A program made the position numbers and the translations under genes. From contig JAHEDJ010000003.1 of assembly GCA_024641325.1 (NCBI GenBank), positions 1 to 48,815 on the forward strand: 48,815 nucleotides of DNA, written 5' to 3'. The stretch's first letter is position 1. Every line of letters starts with the position of its first letter. The notes under the pieces were generated by a model, which saw only the letters and a list, made by a program, of their open reading frames with translations, made no database searches and was not told where the DNA came from. Source of the stretch: a bacterium (lineage in GTDB: Bacteria; Actinomycetota; Acidimicrobiia; Spongiisociales; JAHEDJ01). Shown here piece by piece: positions 18,354 through 25,131 of the stretch.

Positions 18354-18910
18354 TCGAGACCAAGAAGGCGTTCTACGCCGCCGTCGGTGCACCGATGGTC
18401 ACCATGAAGCGGGCAGGCGATGCCCTCAAGGACCTTTCCGACAAGTTGACCGACCGGGTCGGCGACATGGGCGACAAGTTCACGGGAGACGCTCGCAAAG
18501 AGTTCGAGCTGTGGGCCGAGGAAGGCGAGAAGCTCGTCAACAAGATCTCGGAGCAAAAGGTCGTCGAGGACCTGAGCGCCCGGGTAGACCTGGACGAAAT
18601 CCAGGAGCGCGTTGGCAAGCTGCGCGACCAACTCGAGGACATCCTCTCATCGTGGCGCGAGTCCTTCTCGCCCGGCGAAGTGGTCGAGAAGCCCGTGGTA
18701 GAGGTTGCCGCAAAGAAGCCCGCCGCCAAGACGACCGCGGCCAAGCCGGCAGCCAAGAAACCGGCAGCCAAGAAGCCCGCTGCCAAGACGGCACCGGCCA
18801 AGAAACCCGCCGCCAAGAAACCGGCAACGAAGGCGGCCACAACGGCAGCTAAGAAACCCGCCGCCAAGACCGCGGCCAAGCCGGCAGCCAAGACGACCCC
18901 CGCCAAGTAG
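18350..18910 (+). CDS. HBHA-like protein: helical N-terminus with lysine/alanine/proline repeat tail
   Basis: Residues 1-~105 are helical and charged (coiled-coil-like, with KAFYAAVGAPM at the start as in heparin-binding haemagglutinins and phasin-like proteins). Residues ~115-186 are a low-complexity tail of AAKKPA units, ten or more copies. In mycobacteria HBHA (Rv0475) has the same layout, follows an XRE gene, and binds glycans or nucleoid and lipid inclusions through its basic tail. No signal peptide is visible. The function here could be surface adhesion, DNA binding or inclusion coating; sequence alone does not decide. The tail composition may reflect repeat slippage. Confidence 0.85.
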   Translation: MIETKKAFYAAVGAPMVTMKRAGDALKDLSDKLTDRVGDMGDKFTGDARKEFELWAEEGEKLVNKISEQKVVEDLSARVDLDEIQERVGKLRDQLEDILSSWRESFSPGEVVEKPVVEVAAKKPAAKTTAAKPAAKKPAAKKPAAKTAPAKKPAAKKPATKAATTAAKKPAAKTAAKPAAKTTPAK

Positions 18911-18931
18911 CTTCGCCTACGATCGAACGTT

Positions 18932-18957
18932 GTTGAGGGCCCTCCGGGGCCCTCAAC
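18932..18957 (+). terminator. Hairpin downstream of the HBHA-like gene
   Basis: GTTGAGGGCCC, loop TCCG, GGGCCCTCAAC form a perfect 11-bp stem 21 bases after the stop codon. There is no T-run, so it is called a terminator from position and stability only. Confidence 0.55.
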
Positions 18958-18967
18958 ACGCGAGTTA

Positions 18968-18979
18968 CGAATCGCGAAC
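18968..18979. repeat. Short copy of the dispersed intergenic motif
   Basis: CGAATCGCGAAC matches the core of the palindrome at 13376-13387 and lies in the gap between two convergent genes, like the other copies. Confidence 0.4.
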
Positions 18980-19012
18980 GGCCGGAATCTAAGCCCAGGG
19001 CCACGGCCCGGG

Positions 19013-19417
19013 TTAATACCTCACCGACGGCTCGAGGGCCTGGGCCGAATCGATCCAGCGTGACACCATCGATTCCGTCGGCAGACGGCGAACGAGCTTC
19101 TTGCTCTCGTTGATCTCAACCATCTTCTTCGTCAGAGAAGCGGCATTTCGTCTGCGGAGTTCTTTGATCGTGTCCACACCGGCGGATTCGAGAAGGTCGG
19201 AGTATTCGCCACCGATCCCCTTGCATCGCATAAGGTCGGCGCGGTTCACCCACTGAAGGATCTGCTTCTCGGCGAACCCGGTATCGGCGGCCAGCAGTTT
19301 GCGACCTCTTCGGTCGCCGGCTCGCTTCAGCAACGCTTCGGTCGTACGGATACCGTTCTTCCTCAGCTTCGTTGCCGTCCGCTGCCCGATGCCCTCGACG
19401 GCGTCAATTGAAGGCAC
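19013..19417 (-). CDS. DUF4332-like helix-hairpin-helix protein
   Basis: The 134-residue product has two helix-hairpin-helix-like segments, IDAVEGIGQRTATKLRKNGIRT and MRCKGIGGEYSDLLESAGVDT, as in DUF4332 proteins. These motifs usually contact DNA or other proteins in a sequence-independent way. The GTG at 19417 is chosen because AGGAG lies five bases upstream and homology begins there; the open frame continues 41 codons further without resemblance. It stands alone and converges with the HBHA-like gene. The biological role is unknown. Confidence 0.75.
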   Translation of the reverse strand: MPSIDAVEGIGQRTATKLRKNGIRTTEALLKRAGDRRGRKLLAADTGFAEKQILQWVNRADLMRCKGIGGEYSDLLESAGVDTIKELRRRNAASLTKKMVEINESKKLVRRLPTESMVSRWIDSAQALEPSVRY

Positions 19418-19493
19418 TGCCGCTCCTTTCCCGCTTCCTACCGGTGTATGTCTAGTTGGCCAGCCTACAGAAATCCGCCGGCCGGGTGCCGGG

Positions 19494-20084
19494 TCAGCCT
19501 CTTGGCTGCAAATCCTCGACGTCCTGCTGTGTGTCCACATCTCTGGGTGGAAGGTGCTCGAACCAGATCTCCTTCACCCACTCAGGATGCGCCTGAAGGA
19601 GGCGTTGGGCCCCCGTGTCTCCTTCGAGACTGATGAGGCGGGCCCACAGCGACCGGTCAACGATGATGGGATTGGACCAGGTGTAGCGATACTTCGGTAC
19701 GAGGGCGGGCCGCTTCTCCCGTCGCGCCGCGTCGATCAACTCCGCGACGACTTCGCTGCGGATCTCAGGTTGGTCTCCCATGGCGATGAGGACCTTGTCC
19801 GCACGGGACTCCCGGGTGAGCGAATCGAGGCCGACCCTGATGGAAGAGGCAATGCCTTCCTCGTATTCGTCATTGAGTACGACCGTTGCACCGCCGAAAT
19901 CCACACCGTCGAGCACCGCTTCAGCATCGTGGCCGATCACCACCCAGATTTCATCGATTCCGAACGCCCGGGTTCGCTCGATCACATGTCCGAGCAATGT
20001 CTTCTCTCCCCACGGCAGAAGCTGTTTGGGAGATCCCAGGCGAGTTGAGGAGCCTGCGGCGAGGATGAGCGCGGCAATCGACAT
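19494..20084 (-). CDS. MobA-like nucleotidyltransferase (MocA-type molybdenum cofactor cytidylyltransferase)
   Basis: The GT-A fold nucleotide-binding signature LILAAGSSTRLGSPKQLLPWG is at the start, followed by AMGDQP with the metal-binding aspartate. The 196-residue size fits MocA/MobA-like enzymes, which attach CMP (or GMP) to molybdopterin for xanthine dehydrogenase-family enzymes. The XdhC gene 56 bases upstream on the same strand supports a role in maturing a molybdenum hydroxylase. No such hydroxylase is in the window. The ATG at 20084 fits the family N-terminus (MSIAALILAAG); the open frame to 20132 is ignored. Confidence 0.85.
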   Translation of the reverse strand: MSIAALILAAGSSTRLGSPKQLLPWGEKTLLGHVIERTRAFGIDEIWVVIGHDAEAVLDGVDFGGATVVLNDEYEEGIASSIRVGLDSLTRESRADKVLIAMGDQPEIRSEVVAELIDAARREKRPALVPKYRYTWSNPIIVDRSLWARLISLEGDTGAQRLLQAHPEWVKEIWFEHLPPRDVDTQQDVEDLQPRG

Positions 20085-20140
20085 CGGAAACTTTCGGTGC
20101 GGTGACGGGTCCACTATACGGTTCGGCGGCACCGCCGGAA

Positions 20141-21187
20141 TCAGCCGGCGACCGTGCTCTCCGATCCGCCGTCCTCGCTTGCCCGGCGCGCCGCAACGAT
20201 CTCGGCGAGTATCTCGACCGCCGTCTCACCTGCGCCCTCGGCTCCGAGATCGAGGCCGATCGGCCCGTGGATTCGCGAAAGTGTTTCCGGCGGCACACCT
20301 GCTTCGGCGAGACGTTGGAGACGTTTCCCATGAGTCCTTCGACTCCCCATCGCTCCCAGGTAGCGAACATTCCTCAAAAGGGCGGCCTTGACTACGGGGT
20401 CTTCATAGCGGTGATCGTGTGAAAGCACGACGACAAACGTACGTGCGTCGAAATCCAGCTGCTCGACCGCGTCCTCAGGCCAGGCTGTGATGATCTCGGT
20501 GGCATCCGGGAACCGGTCAGGCGTGGTGAAGGCCGCCCGCGGATCACACACGATCACTGTGAATCCGACTCGAGATGCGAGGGCGCAAAGAGCTTGACCG
20601 ATTTCGACCGCGCCGAAGATAACCAGTCGGGGCGGCGGAGCTACCGCCTCGAGGAACAGCTCGGATTCACCTACACGGACGATCGCAGAGCGTTCCGTCT
20701 CGAGAGCGTTTCGCACGGACGGCTCAGTTTCAGCTAGGAGGGACTCTGGAAGATCCGAGACAACCAGTTCGAGCTTGGAATCGAAGACACCTCTGCTGCC
20801 GGTGGCGGGGCCGGCCACCACCGTTGCGATAACGACGAGACTCTGTGGATCGAAATGACGCCACATCTCATCAGTCCAGTTTTCGATGAACACATCGATC
20901 GCACCACCACAGGAAAGCCCGACCTCGAAGGCCACATCATCCGAAATGCCGTAATCGACGAGCACCGGCCGTTGATCTTCGAGCACTTGCTGAGCGTGCA
21001 TGAATACATCGTTCTCGACGCAGCCCCCGGACACCGACCCTTCCATGTCGCCGGCCGACGAAACGAGGAACCGACTCCCCAGCGGTCTGGGGGCGGGGCC
21101 GCTGACGCGAACCAACGTGGCAACTGCGACTGTTTTCCCCTCGGATATCCAGCGATTGGCTACCTGGATGCTGGGCGCTAGCTCCAC
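20141..21187 (-). CDS. XdhC/CoxI-family molybdoenzyme maturation protein
   Basis: The N-terminal XdhC_CoxI domain has GSRFLVSSAGDMEGSVSGGCVE and a later GLSCGGAIDVF. The C-terminal XdhC_C Rossmann domain has LVIFGAVEIGQALCALA and the block YLGAMGSRRTHGKR, ending with the typical IHGPIGLDLGAEGAGETAVEILAEIVA. XdhC binds molybdenum cofactor, helps its sulfuration and hands it to the apo-hydroxylase. The GTG at 21187 has AAGGA ten bases upstream and lies four bases after the stop of the M15 gene, so they are co-transcribed. The 348-residue length is normal. Confidence 0.88.
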   Translation of the reverse strand: MELAPSIQVANRWISEGKTVAVATLVRVSGPAPRPLGSRFLVSSAGDMEGSVSGGCVENDVFMHAQQVLEDQRPVLVDYGISDDVAFEVGLSCGGAIDVFIENWTDEMWRHFDPQSLVVIATVVAGPATGSRGVFDSKLELVVSDLPESLLAETEPSVRNALETERSAIVRVGESELFLEAVAPPPRLVIFGAVEIGQALCALASRVGFTVIVCDPRAAFTTPDRFPDATEIITAWPEDAVEQLDFDARTFVVVLSHDHRYEDPVVKAALLRNVRYLGAMGSRRTHGKRLQRLAEAGVPPETLSRIHGPIGLDLGAEGAGETAVEILAEIVAARRASEDGGSESTVAG

Positions 21188-21191
21188 GGTG

Positions 21192-22397
21192 TCATCCTTC
21201 GAGGAGGTGTTCGGGCACGTGATTCCACTCGAAGTGGCCACCATCGGAGTACGTCCAGCCGCCGCCCCAAGCGAAGCCCCACTTCTGGAAGACGGCGGCG
21301 ATGTCGGGATCCATTCCGATGCGGCCACCGTAGGGATTGTCGCCCGGGTTTATGTCGATGGCAATCCCCCACGTGTGGCGCGAGACCGCCCCACCTTTGT
21401 CACCACCGCGGATCAACCGTGCGTTGAAACAGCCGCCGCGGATCTGGAAATCACGCCGGTCGATGTGCTCCCACAGTCCAAGGTTGATCACCTCACCGAT
21501 CGCGGATCGGAGGTAAGGGACGACGGCGCGGTGGCACTTGAAAGGGCCTAGGAGGGGCAGGGTGACGTCAACGATGTTCTCGTCCTTCCACGCCTGTTCT
21601 ATGACCACCGCGTCGCCGACACCGGTCGGGCGGTAGGAAAACTCTCCGAAGCGTTGCTTGACCAGCACCGTCGGCAAGACGCTGTCGGGATCCCAGGGAT
21701 CGTCGGGGCTACCTATCCGCAGCCTGACTTTGGGCAGGCGGGTCCAGAGATCAATCACGATTTCATCCTGGGCGCGGAATCCCCAGACGACCATCGATGA
21801 CTTACGCACGAAACCGAATGAGGCGGCGGTGGTTTCGGAGAAGGCGAGTTCGGTCCACCACACGTCGGTGTCGGGAGCGATGGCGCCGACGGGGAGACGC
21901 TGCACGGAACCGTCCCAGCCGATGAACTCGACTTCGTCGCCCACCTGCGCGCCTCGCAGGTCGGCCGATGTCGCACCGAACACAACGCTGCCGGCCGCCA
22001 GGGCCTCCGCCACCTCGGCACCGATCAACGGCGAGGCGCGACCGGGGTCAACCGCCAGCGATGACATGGGAATGAAGTGGCCGGGGTTCGCCTCCTGAAC
22101 CGCCTCTCCTTCGCGATAGACACCCGTCATCTGGATGGTCCCACGGTGGATGGCAAGGGACCGGGCACCATGCTCGGCCGCCACGCCCAGCACCGCCAGT
22201 TCCGACTCGGTCGAGAGTCCACCGGGTTCGTACACGCTGATGACGGAAGAACCGGGGGTTCGGACGGCCGCGCCGGCGGGATTCGGCAAAACCCCCGCGA
22301 TGGTGGCGAAAGCCGTAACGACAATCAACGAGACGCGCAGAACTAATCGCCCCGAATGGGCGACGTCATCCGTCCCGCTTGCGTTCCGGCCGCGCAT
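21192..22397 (-). CDS. Secreted M15-type D-alanyl-D-alanine carboxypeptidase-like protein
   Basis: An N-terminal signal peptide follows a charged stretch of about 20 residues (LRVSLIVVTAFATIAGVLPNPAGA). The C-terminal domain holds the VanY/M15 zinc motifs SRHTWGIAIDINP and GGHFEWNH, so it likely trims peptidoglycan side chains outside the membrane. The central ~230 residues (~60-290) are not recognised; they contain beta-rich segments. The 401-residue total is longer than simple VanY proteins, so the middle part may bind wall or substrate. It begins downstream of the tandem palindromic repeat. Confidence 0.85.
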   Translation of the reverse strand: MRGRNASGTDDVAHSGRLVLRVSLIVVTAFATIAGVLPNPAGAAVRTPGSSVISVYEPGGLSTESELAVLGVAAEHGARSLAIHRGTIQMTGVYREGEAVQEANPGHFIPMSSLAVDPGRASPLIGAEVAEALAAGSVVFGATSADLRGAQVGDEVEFIGWDGSVQRLPVGAIAPDTDVWWTELAFSETTAASFGFVRKSSMVVWGFRAQDEIVIDLWTRLPKVRLRIGSPDDPWDPDSVLPTVLVKQRFGEFSYRPTGVGDAVVIEQAWKDENIVDVTLPLLGPFKCHRAVVPYLRSAIGEVINLGLWEHIDRRDFQIRGGCFNARLIRGGDKGGAVSRHTWGIAIDINPGDNPYGGRIGMDPDIAAVFQKWGFAWGGGWTYSDGGHFEWNHVPEHLLEG

Positions 22398-22415
22398 CTA
22401 GGTCAGCGTACCCAG

Positions 22416-22535
22416 CGTTGGGAGTTTTCTCAGCAATACTGTCGTTCTCCACGCGCAACAGCATTGCTGAGAAAGCGTTAGTAGTTTTCTTGGCAATACT
22501 GTCGTTCCCCACGCGCAACAGCATTGCTGAGAAAA
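22416..22535. repeat. Two tandem 60-bp units, each a long hairpin
   Basis: 22416-22475 and 22476-22535 are direct repeats of exactly 60 bases differing at about five positions. Each unit folds: in unit 1, TTTCTCAGCAAT (22426-22437) pairs perfectly with ATTGCTGAGAAA (22463-22474), with a further CTGT/ACAG block inside. In unit 2 the two changes in the left arm still allow G-U pairs in the + strand RNA. The array fills the gap between the M15 and RNA methyltransferase genes, both on the minus strand. It may be a double terminator, a MITE-like element or a protein site. Confidence 0.75.
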
Positions 22536-22536
22536 C

Positions 22537-23712
22537 TCAACGGAGTTGGAAACGCGCCACCGTTTCTATGTGGAACGTTTGCGGGAACATGTCAACCGGT
22601 ACCGCGTAGTCGAGGTCGTATCCGGCTTCACGGAGCAACCGAGCGTCACGGGCGAGGCTCGCCGGATCGCACGCAACGTAGGCGATCACGCGTGGCCCGG
22701 GTCGGGTGAGGGCCGTGACCCCGGCTGCGCCCAGGCCGGTCCTCGGTGGGTCGCAGACCACGGCCGTCCAATCTTCGCCGCGGATTCCGCCTTCAACAGA
22801 TGCGGCGATTACGTCGACCTCCACTCCGACACGCTTGCTGTTGTAGGCGAGATCGGCGACGGCCATGCCGGCAGACTCGATCGCCAGAACTCGCCCGGCA
22901 TTCCTCCCAGCGGTCAGCGCGAACAAGCCGCCGCCCGCGTACGCGTCGAGGAGGGTGTCCGCATCCGTCAGCTGAAGCGCCTCCCCTACGAGCTCGACCA
23001 GCGTTTCGGCTCCTTCCGTGTTGTTCTGGAAGAAGGCCGAAGCAGTGATGCGGAAGGTCGTCCCACCGATCCTCTCCGTGAGAGACGGGGTGCCGTGGAT
23101 GGGCTCCGCCCGCCCGCGCCGAACGCGACACACCGGAAACGACCAACCACCGGCCGATCCGGGTACACCACCCGATACGATCGCCAGCCGGTCGCCGGTG
23201 TTGGAGCCTGCCCGAAGTGTTATCCGATGCAAGGGCGTGAGGTCGCCGACCTCATCGAGCATCGAACTCAGTGCGTCCGACAAAATCGGGCACTCATCCA
23301 GCACCTCGCGGTCCTTGGACCGGCGCCGGTACAGGGCGGGACGGCCCCGCTCGACCCGGAAGTCCATGCGGTTGCGGTAGCCGAAATCCGGGCCGGGCGT
23401 CAGGGTCGGGCGAACATCGGCATCGACGATCTTGCCCAGGTGCTGCAGCTGACCGGCGACAACGTCGTGTTTCCAGTTCGCCTGCGTCGGCCTCGAGGCG
23501 AACTGCCACTGGCATCCGCCGCAGCGGCCGAAGTGTCCGCATAGGGGCTCGATCCGATCGTCGGAGGCCTCGACAACGGACACGAGCGTCGCCCGCGCCC
23601 ACGATCCGCGGTCCTCGAGGATCTCAACCTCGACGGTCTCTCCGGGAAGGGCACCGTCGACGAAGACGGCCTTTCCGTCTGCGCGACCGACGGCCTCTCC
23701 GCCGTGGGCCAT
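22537..23712 (-). CDS. TRAM-domain 23S rRNA (uracil-5)-methyltransferase-like protein
   Basis: An N-terminal TRAM domain (AHGGEAVGRADGKAVFVDGALPGE) is followed by iron-sulfur cysteines (CGHFGRCGGCQW, then a cysteine in DECPILSD). The C-terminal SAM-dependent methyltransferase domain has DAYAGGGLFAL, CDPPRTGLG and the nucleophile in VACDPASLARD. This is the RlmD/RlmCD/TrmA family, methylating uridine C5 in rRNA or tRNA; which one needs a tree. The ATG at 23712 cuts off the first TRAM strand: upstream in-frame codons give LTAVRTHE. A CTG at 23736 with GAGG seven bases before it overlaps the DUF2017 stop (CTGA) and may be the true start. Confidence 0.9.
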   Translation of the reverse strand: MAHGGEAVGRADGKAVFVDGALPGETVEVEILEDRGSWARATLVSVVEASDDRIEPLCGHFGRCGGCQWQFASRPTQANWKHDVVAGQLQHLGKIVDADVRPTLTPGPDFGYRNRMDFRVERGRPALYRRRSKDREVLDECPILSDALSSMLDEVGDLTPLHRITLRAGSNTGDRLAIVSGGVPGSAGGWSFPVCRVRRGRAEPIHGTPSLTERIGGTTFRITASAFFQNNTEGAETLVELVGEALQLTDADTLLDAYAGGGLFALTAGRNAGRVLAIESAGMAVADLAYNSKRVGVEVDVIAASVEGGIRGEDWTAVVCDPPRTGLGAAGVTALTRPGPRVIAYVACDPASLARDARLLREAGYDLDYAVPVDMFPQTFHIETVARFQLR

Positions 23713-23732
23713 CTCATGGGTACGAACCGCGG

Positions 23733-24185
23733 TCAGGGCAATACCTCGTCCAGGATCTCAACCAACGAACCCTGCATCCACGACAGATAATCGAAGAGGG
23801 CTTGGTCCGACTCGGTGCCGGCTCCGCCCGCCAAATCGGCCCGGGCGGCTTGCACCAGTCGTGCTTCAGCCAGGACCCGCAGCCAGGCTTCCGCTTCCGC
23901 GGTAGAGAGCACTACGCCCTCCACACCGGACTCGACAGTCAGTGCGAAGGCCGACCGGTCGGCGGCGCGACCATGTTCGAGTTCACCGGCGAGCAAACGC
24001 CGGAACTCATCGTCGGCGTCTTCGTCGAAGGGGTAGGCGCGCATAGCCAGCCGTTCAGCCGCCGGATCCGAATCGAACTTCCCCACCGAATCGAGCAACG
24101 ACGGGACGAGCGACAGCAGGTCAACCTCCCACGGCGCAAGCGTCAGCCGGACGCCGCCGGCACAGGGAGCGAAGGGCTCGCTCAC
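23733..24185 (-). CDS. DUF2017 family protein
   Basis: The 150-residue acidic protein has the layout of actinobacterial DUF2017 proteins, with an APWEVDLLSLVPSLL helix near the start and a C-terminal LFDYLSWMQGSLVEILDEVLP. DUF2017 genes usually sit next to clpS, as here; a role with the Clp protease system is suggested by this neighbourhood only. The GTG at 24185 overlaps the clpS stop (GTGA), giving translational coupling. A longer open frame to 24233 lies inside clpS and is rejected. Confidence 0.85.
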   Translation of the reverse strand: MSEPFAPCAGGVRLTLAPWEVDLLSLVPSLLDSVGKFDSDPAAERLAMRAYPFDEDADDEFRRLLAGELEHGRAADRSAFALTVESGVEGVVLSTAEAEAWLRVLAEARLVQAARADLAGGAGTESDQALFDYLSWMQGSLVEILDEVLP

Positions 24186-24406
24186 GCCAGCTCCAGCGTC
24201 GCGTCGAGGCCGTGGGTCCGTAGTCGGAAACAAGTCAACTCGACGTGCTCACGCGCCCCGCAGGCCACCGTTGCCGAACCTGTGCGATGGATATCGAGCA
24301 TCAAGGAGGTGGCGTCTTCCCTTGGCATGCCGAGGAGCCGCCGGAAAACGTAGGCAACGTGCGCGGCGAGGTTCACCTCATCGTTCCAAACGACTACGTT
24401 CCACAT
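24182..24406 (-). CDS. clpS: ATP-dependent Clp protease adaptor ClpS
   Basis: The ClpS core is clear: VVVWNDEVNLAAHVAYVF, the LMLDIHRTGSATV helix with the histidine, and a C-terminal strand around THGLDATLEL. ClpS delivers N-degron substrates to ClpA/ClpC. At 74 residues it has a very short N-terminal extension. The ATG at 24406 is favoured because AGGGG lies seven bases upstream; another ATG at 24412 sits directly on that site. It heads a coupled clpS-DUF2017-methyltransferase operon. Confidence 0.9.
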   Translation of the reverse strand: MWNVVVWNDEVNLAAHVAYVFRRLLGMPREDATSLMLDIHRTGSATVACGAREHVELTCFRLRTHGLDATLELA

Positions 24407-24429
24407 TTCCATTCCCCTGACGCTAGTGG

Positions 24430-24450
24430 CCTGCCGGCGATGCCGGCAGG
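24430..24450. terminator. Hairpin between the HTH gene and clpS
   Basis: CCTGCCGGC, loop GAT, GCCGGCAGG form a perfect 9-bp stem. It lies after the stop of the excisionase-like gene and 18 bases upstream of the clpS start. No T-run follows in the minus direction, so it could be a terminator or an attenuator. Confidence 0.45.
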
Positions 24451-24488
24451 TTTGAGTTCCGACGGAACTCACCACCACTGTGATCCTG

Positions 24489-24692
24489 TCACTCGCGACC
24501 CGCGACTCTGGCCTCGTTGATCCAGTCTTCGAAGTCGATCCGGGCGACGCGCCATTCCCTACCGAACTTGACGGCGGGAAGTTCCCCGGCGCGCAGTACA
24601 CCGGTCACGACGAAGCTCGATACATCCATGTACTCGCTGATATCGGCGACCGACAGCCACTCTTTGGGGATGTCCACTTCGATGCGCTTCAT
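24489..24692 (-). CDS. Excisionase/MerR-like helix-turn-helix protein
   Basis: The 67-residue product has the small winged HTH layout WLSVADISEYMDVSSFVVTGVLRAGELPAVKFGREWRV followed by RIDFEDWI, typical of the excisionase (HTH_17) family. Such proteins bind short direct repeats. A candidate site, ACAGCGTATGCCG, sits seven bases upstream of its ATG, and a near copy lies before the divergent gene. No integrase is nearby, so it is probably a regulator rather than a phage excisionase. The ATG at 24692 starts a compact domain; the longer open frame upstream has no homology. Confidence 0.8.
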   Translation of the reverse strand: MKRIEVDIPKEWLSVADISEYMDVSSFVVTGVLRAGELPAVKFGREWRVARIDFEDWINEARVAGRE

Positions 24693-24698
24693 TTGATG

Positions 24699-24711
24699 AC
24701 AGCGTATGCCG
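24699..24711. promoter_or_regulatory. Direct-repeat site 1 (ACAGCGTATGCCG)
   Basis: This 13-mer is repeated with one change at 24809-24821 (ACAGAGTATGCCG). The two copies flank the divergent gap between the HTH gene and the small unknown gene. This arrangement suggests operators for the HTH protein. Confidence 0.4.
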
Positions 24712-24808
24712 GACCGGGGAGTACGGCAAGCGCACCTGATCGCGAAAACATCCCATCCCTCACTATCCCCTTCTCTTACTAACTCTTGTAAACTATCGCT
24801 ATGTTTCA

Positions 24809-24821
24809 ACAGAGTATGCCG
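24809..24821. promoter_or_regulatory. Direct-repeat site 2 (ACAGAGTATGCCG)
   Basis: This is the second copy, ending two bases before the ATG at 24823, in an unusually AT-rich stretch (24770-24815) that probably holds the promoter. Twelve of 13 bases match site 1. Confidence 0.4.
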
Positions 24822-24822
24822 T

Positions 24823-25131
24823 ATGGATCCACTCAGACACCCTGACCTCGTCGACGTCTCCCGCCGCCTGCGTCGCCAATGGGAACAAGTTGTAGAGGCC
24901 GAACAAGCAGCGGCTCGCGCGATCTGGTGGCGCCGCCGATCACTGCGGGACCGACTCATCGATGCAGAGGATCGGAACGAATGCGCCACGCTCTGGTGCA
25001 GAGACGGGCGGGCAGCAGTCGGCGTCGTCCAAGCAGTCGGCTCCGACCACGTGGTCATCCGGGTCGGCGATCGGCAGAGATTCGTCCTACTACATCAGAT
25101 CGTCGCGGCCGGATTCGAGGGAGTCGAGTGA
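24823..25131 (+). CDS. Small protein of unknown function upstream of the MinD-like gene
   Basis: The 102-residue product has a charged helical N-terminal half with many arginines (VSRRLRRQWEQVVEAEQAAARAIWWRRRSLRDRL). A beta-rich C-terminal half (GVVQAVGSDHVVIRVGDRQRFVLLHQIVAAGF) looks like a small SH3-like or OB-like barrel. I recognise no family. Its stop overlaps the GTG of the MinD-like gene (GTGA), so the two probably work together. Similar small genes before CpaE/MinD-like ATPases occur in pilus or polarity loci, but no pilus genes are here. Confidence 0.65.
   Translation: MDPLRHPDLVDVSRRLRRQWEQVVEAEQAAARAIWWRRRSLRDRLIDAEDRNECATLWCRDGRAAVGVVQAVGSDHVVIRVGDRQRFVLLHQIVAAGFEGVE

Noticed and set aside
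18700-18910. Reading the lysine/alanine/proline tail as a histone H1-like gene on its own.
   Set aside because: It is continuous with a helical N-terminus and follows an XRE gene, matching the HBHA layout better; H1-like function stays possible but unproven.
22416-22540. Integron attC-like or CRISPR-like repeat, because of the palindromic units and an ACTCAAC end.
   Set aside because: The GTTRRRY core does not fit, only two direct copies exist with no unique spacers, and there is no integrase or cas gene.
24489-25058. Longer form of the excisionase-like gene and the idea of a prophage or integrative element.
   Set aside because: The extra N-terminus is antisense to the next gene and non-homologous; no integrase, att duplication or phage gene is nearby.
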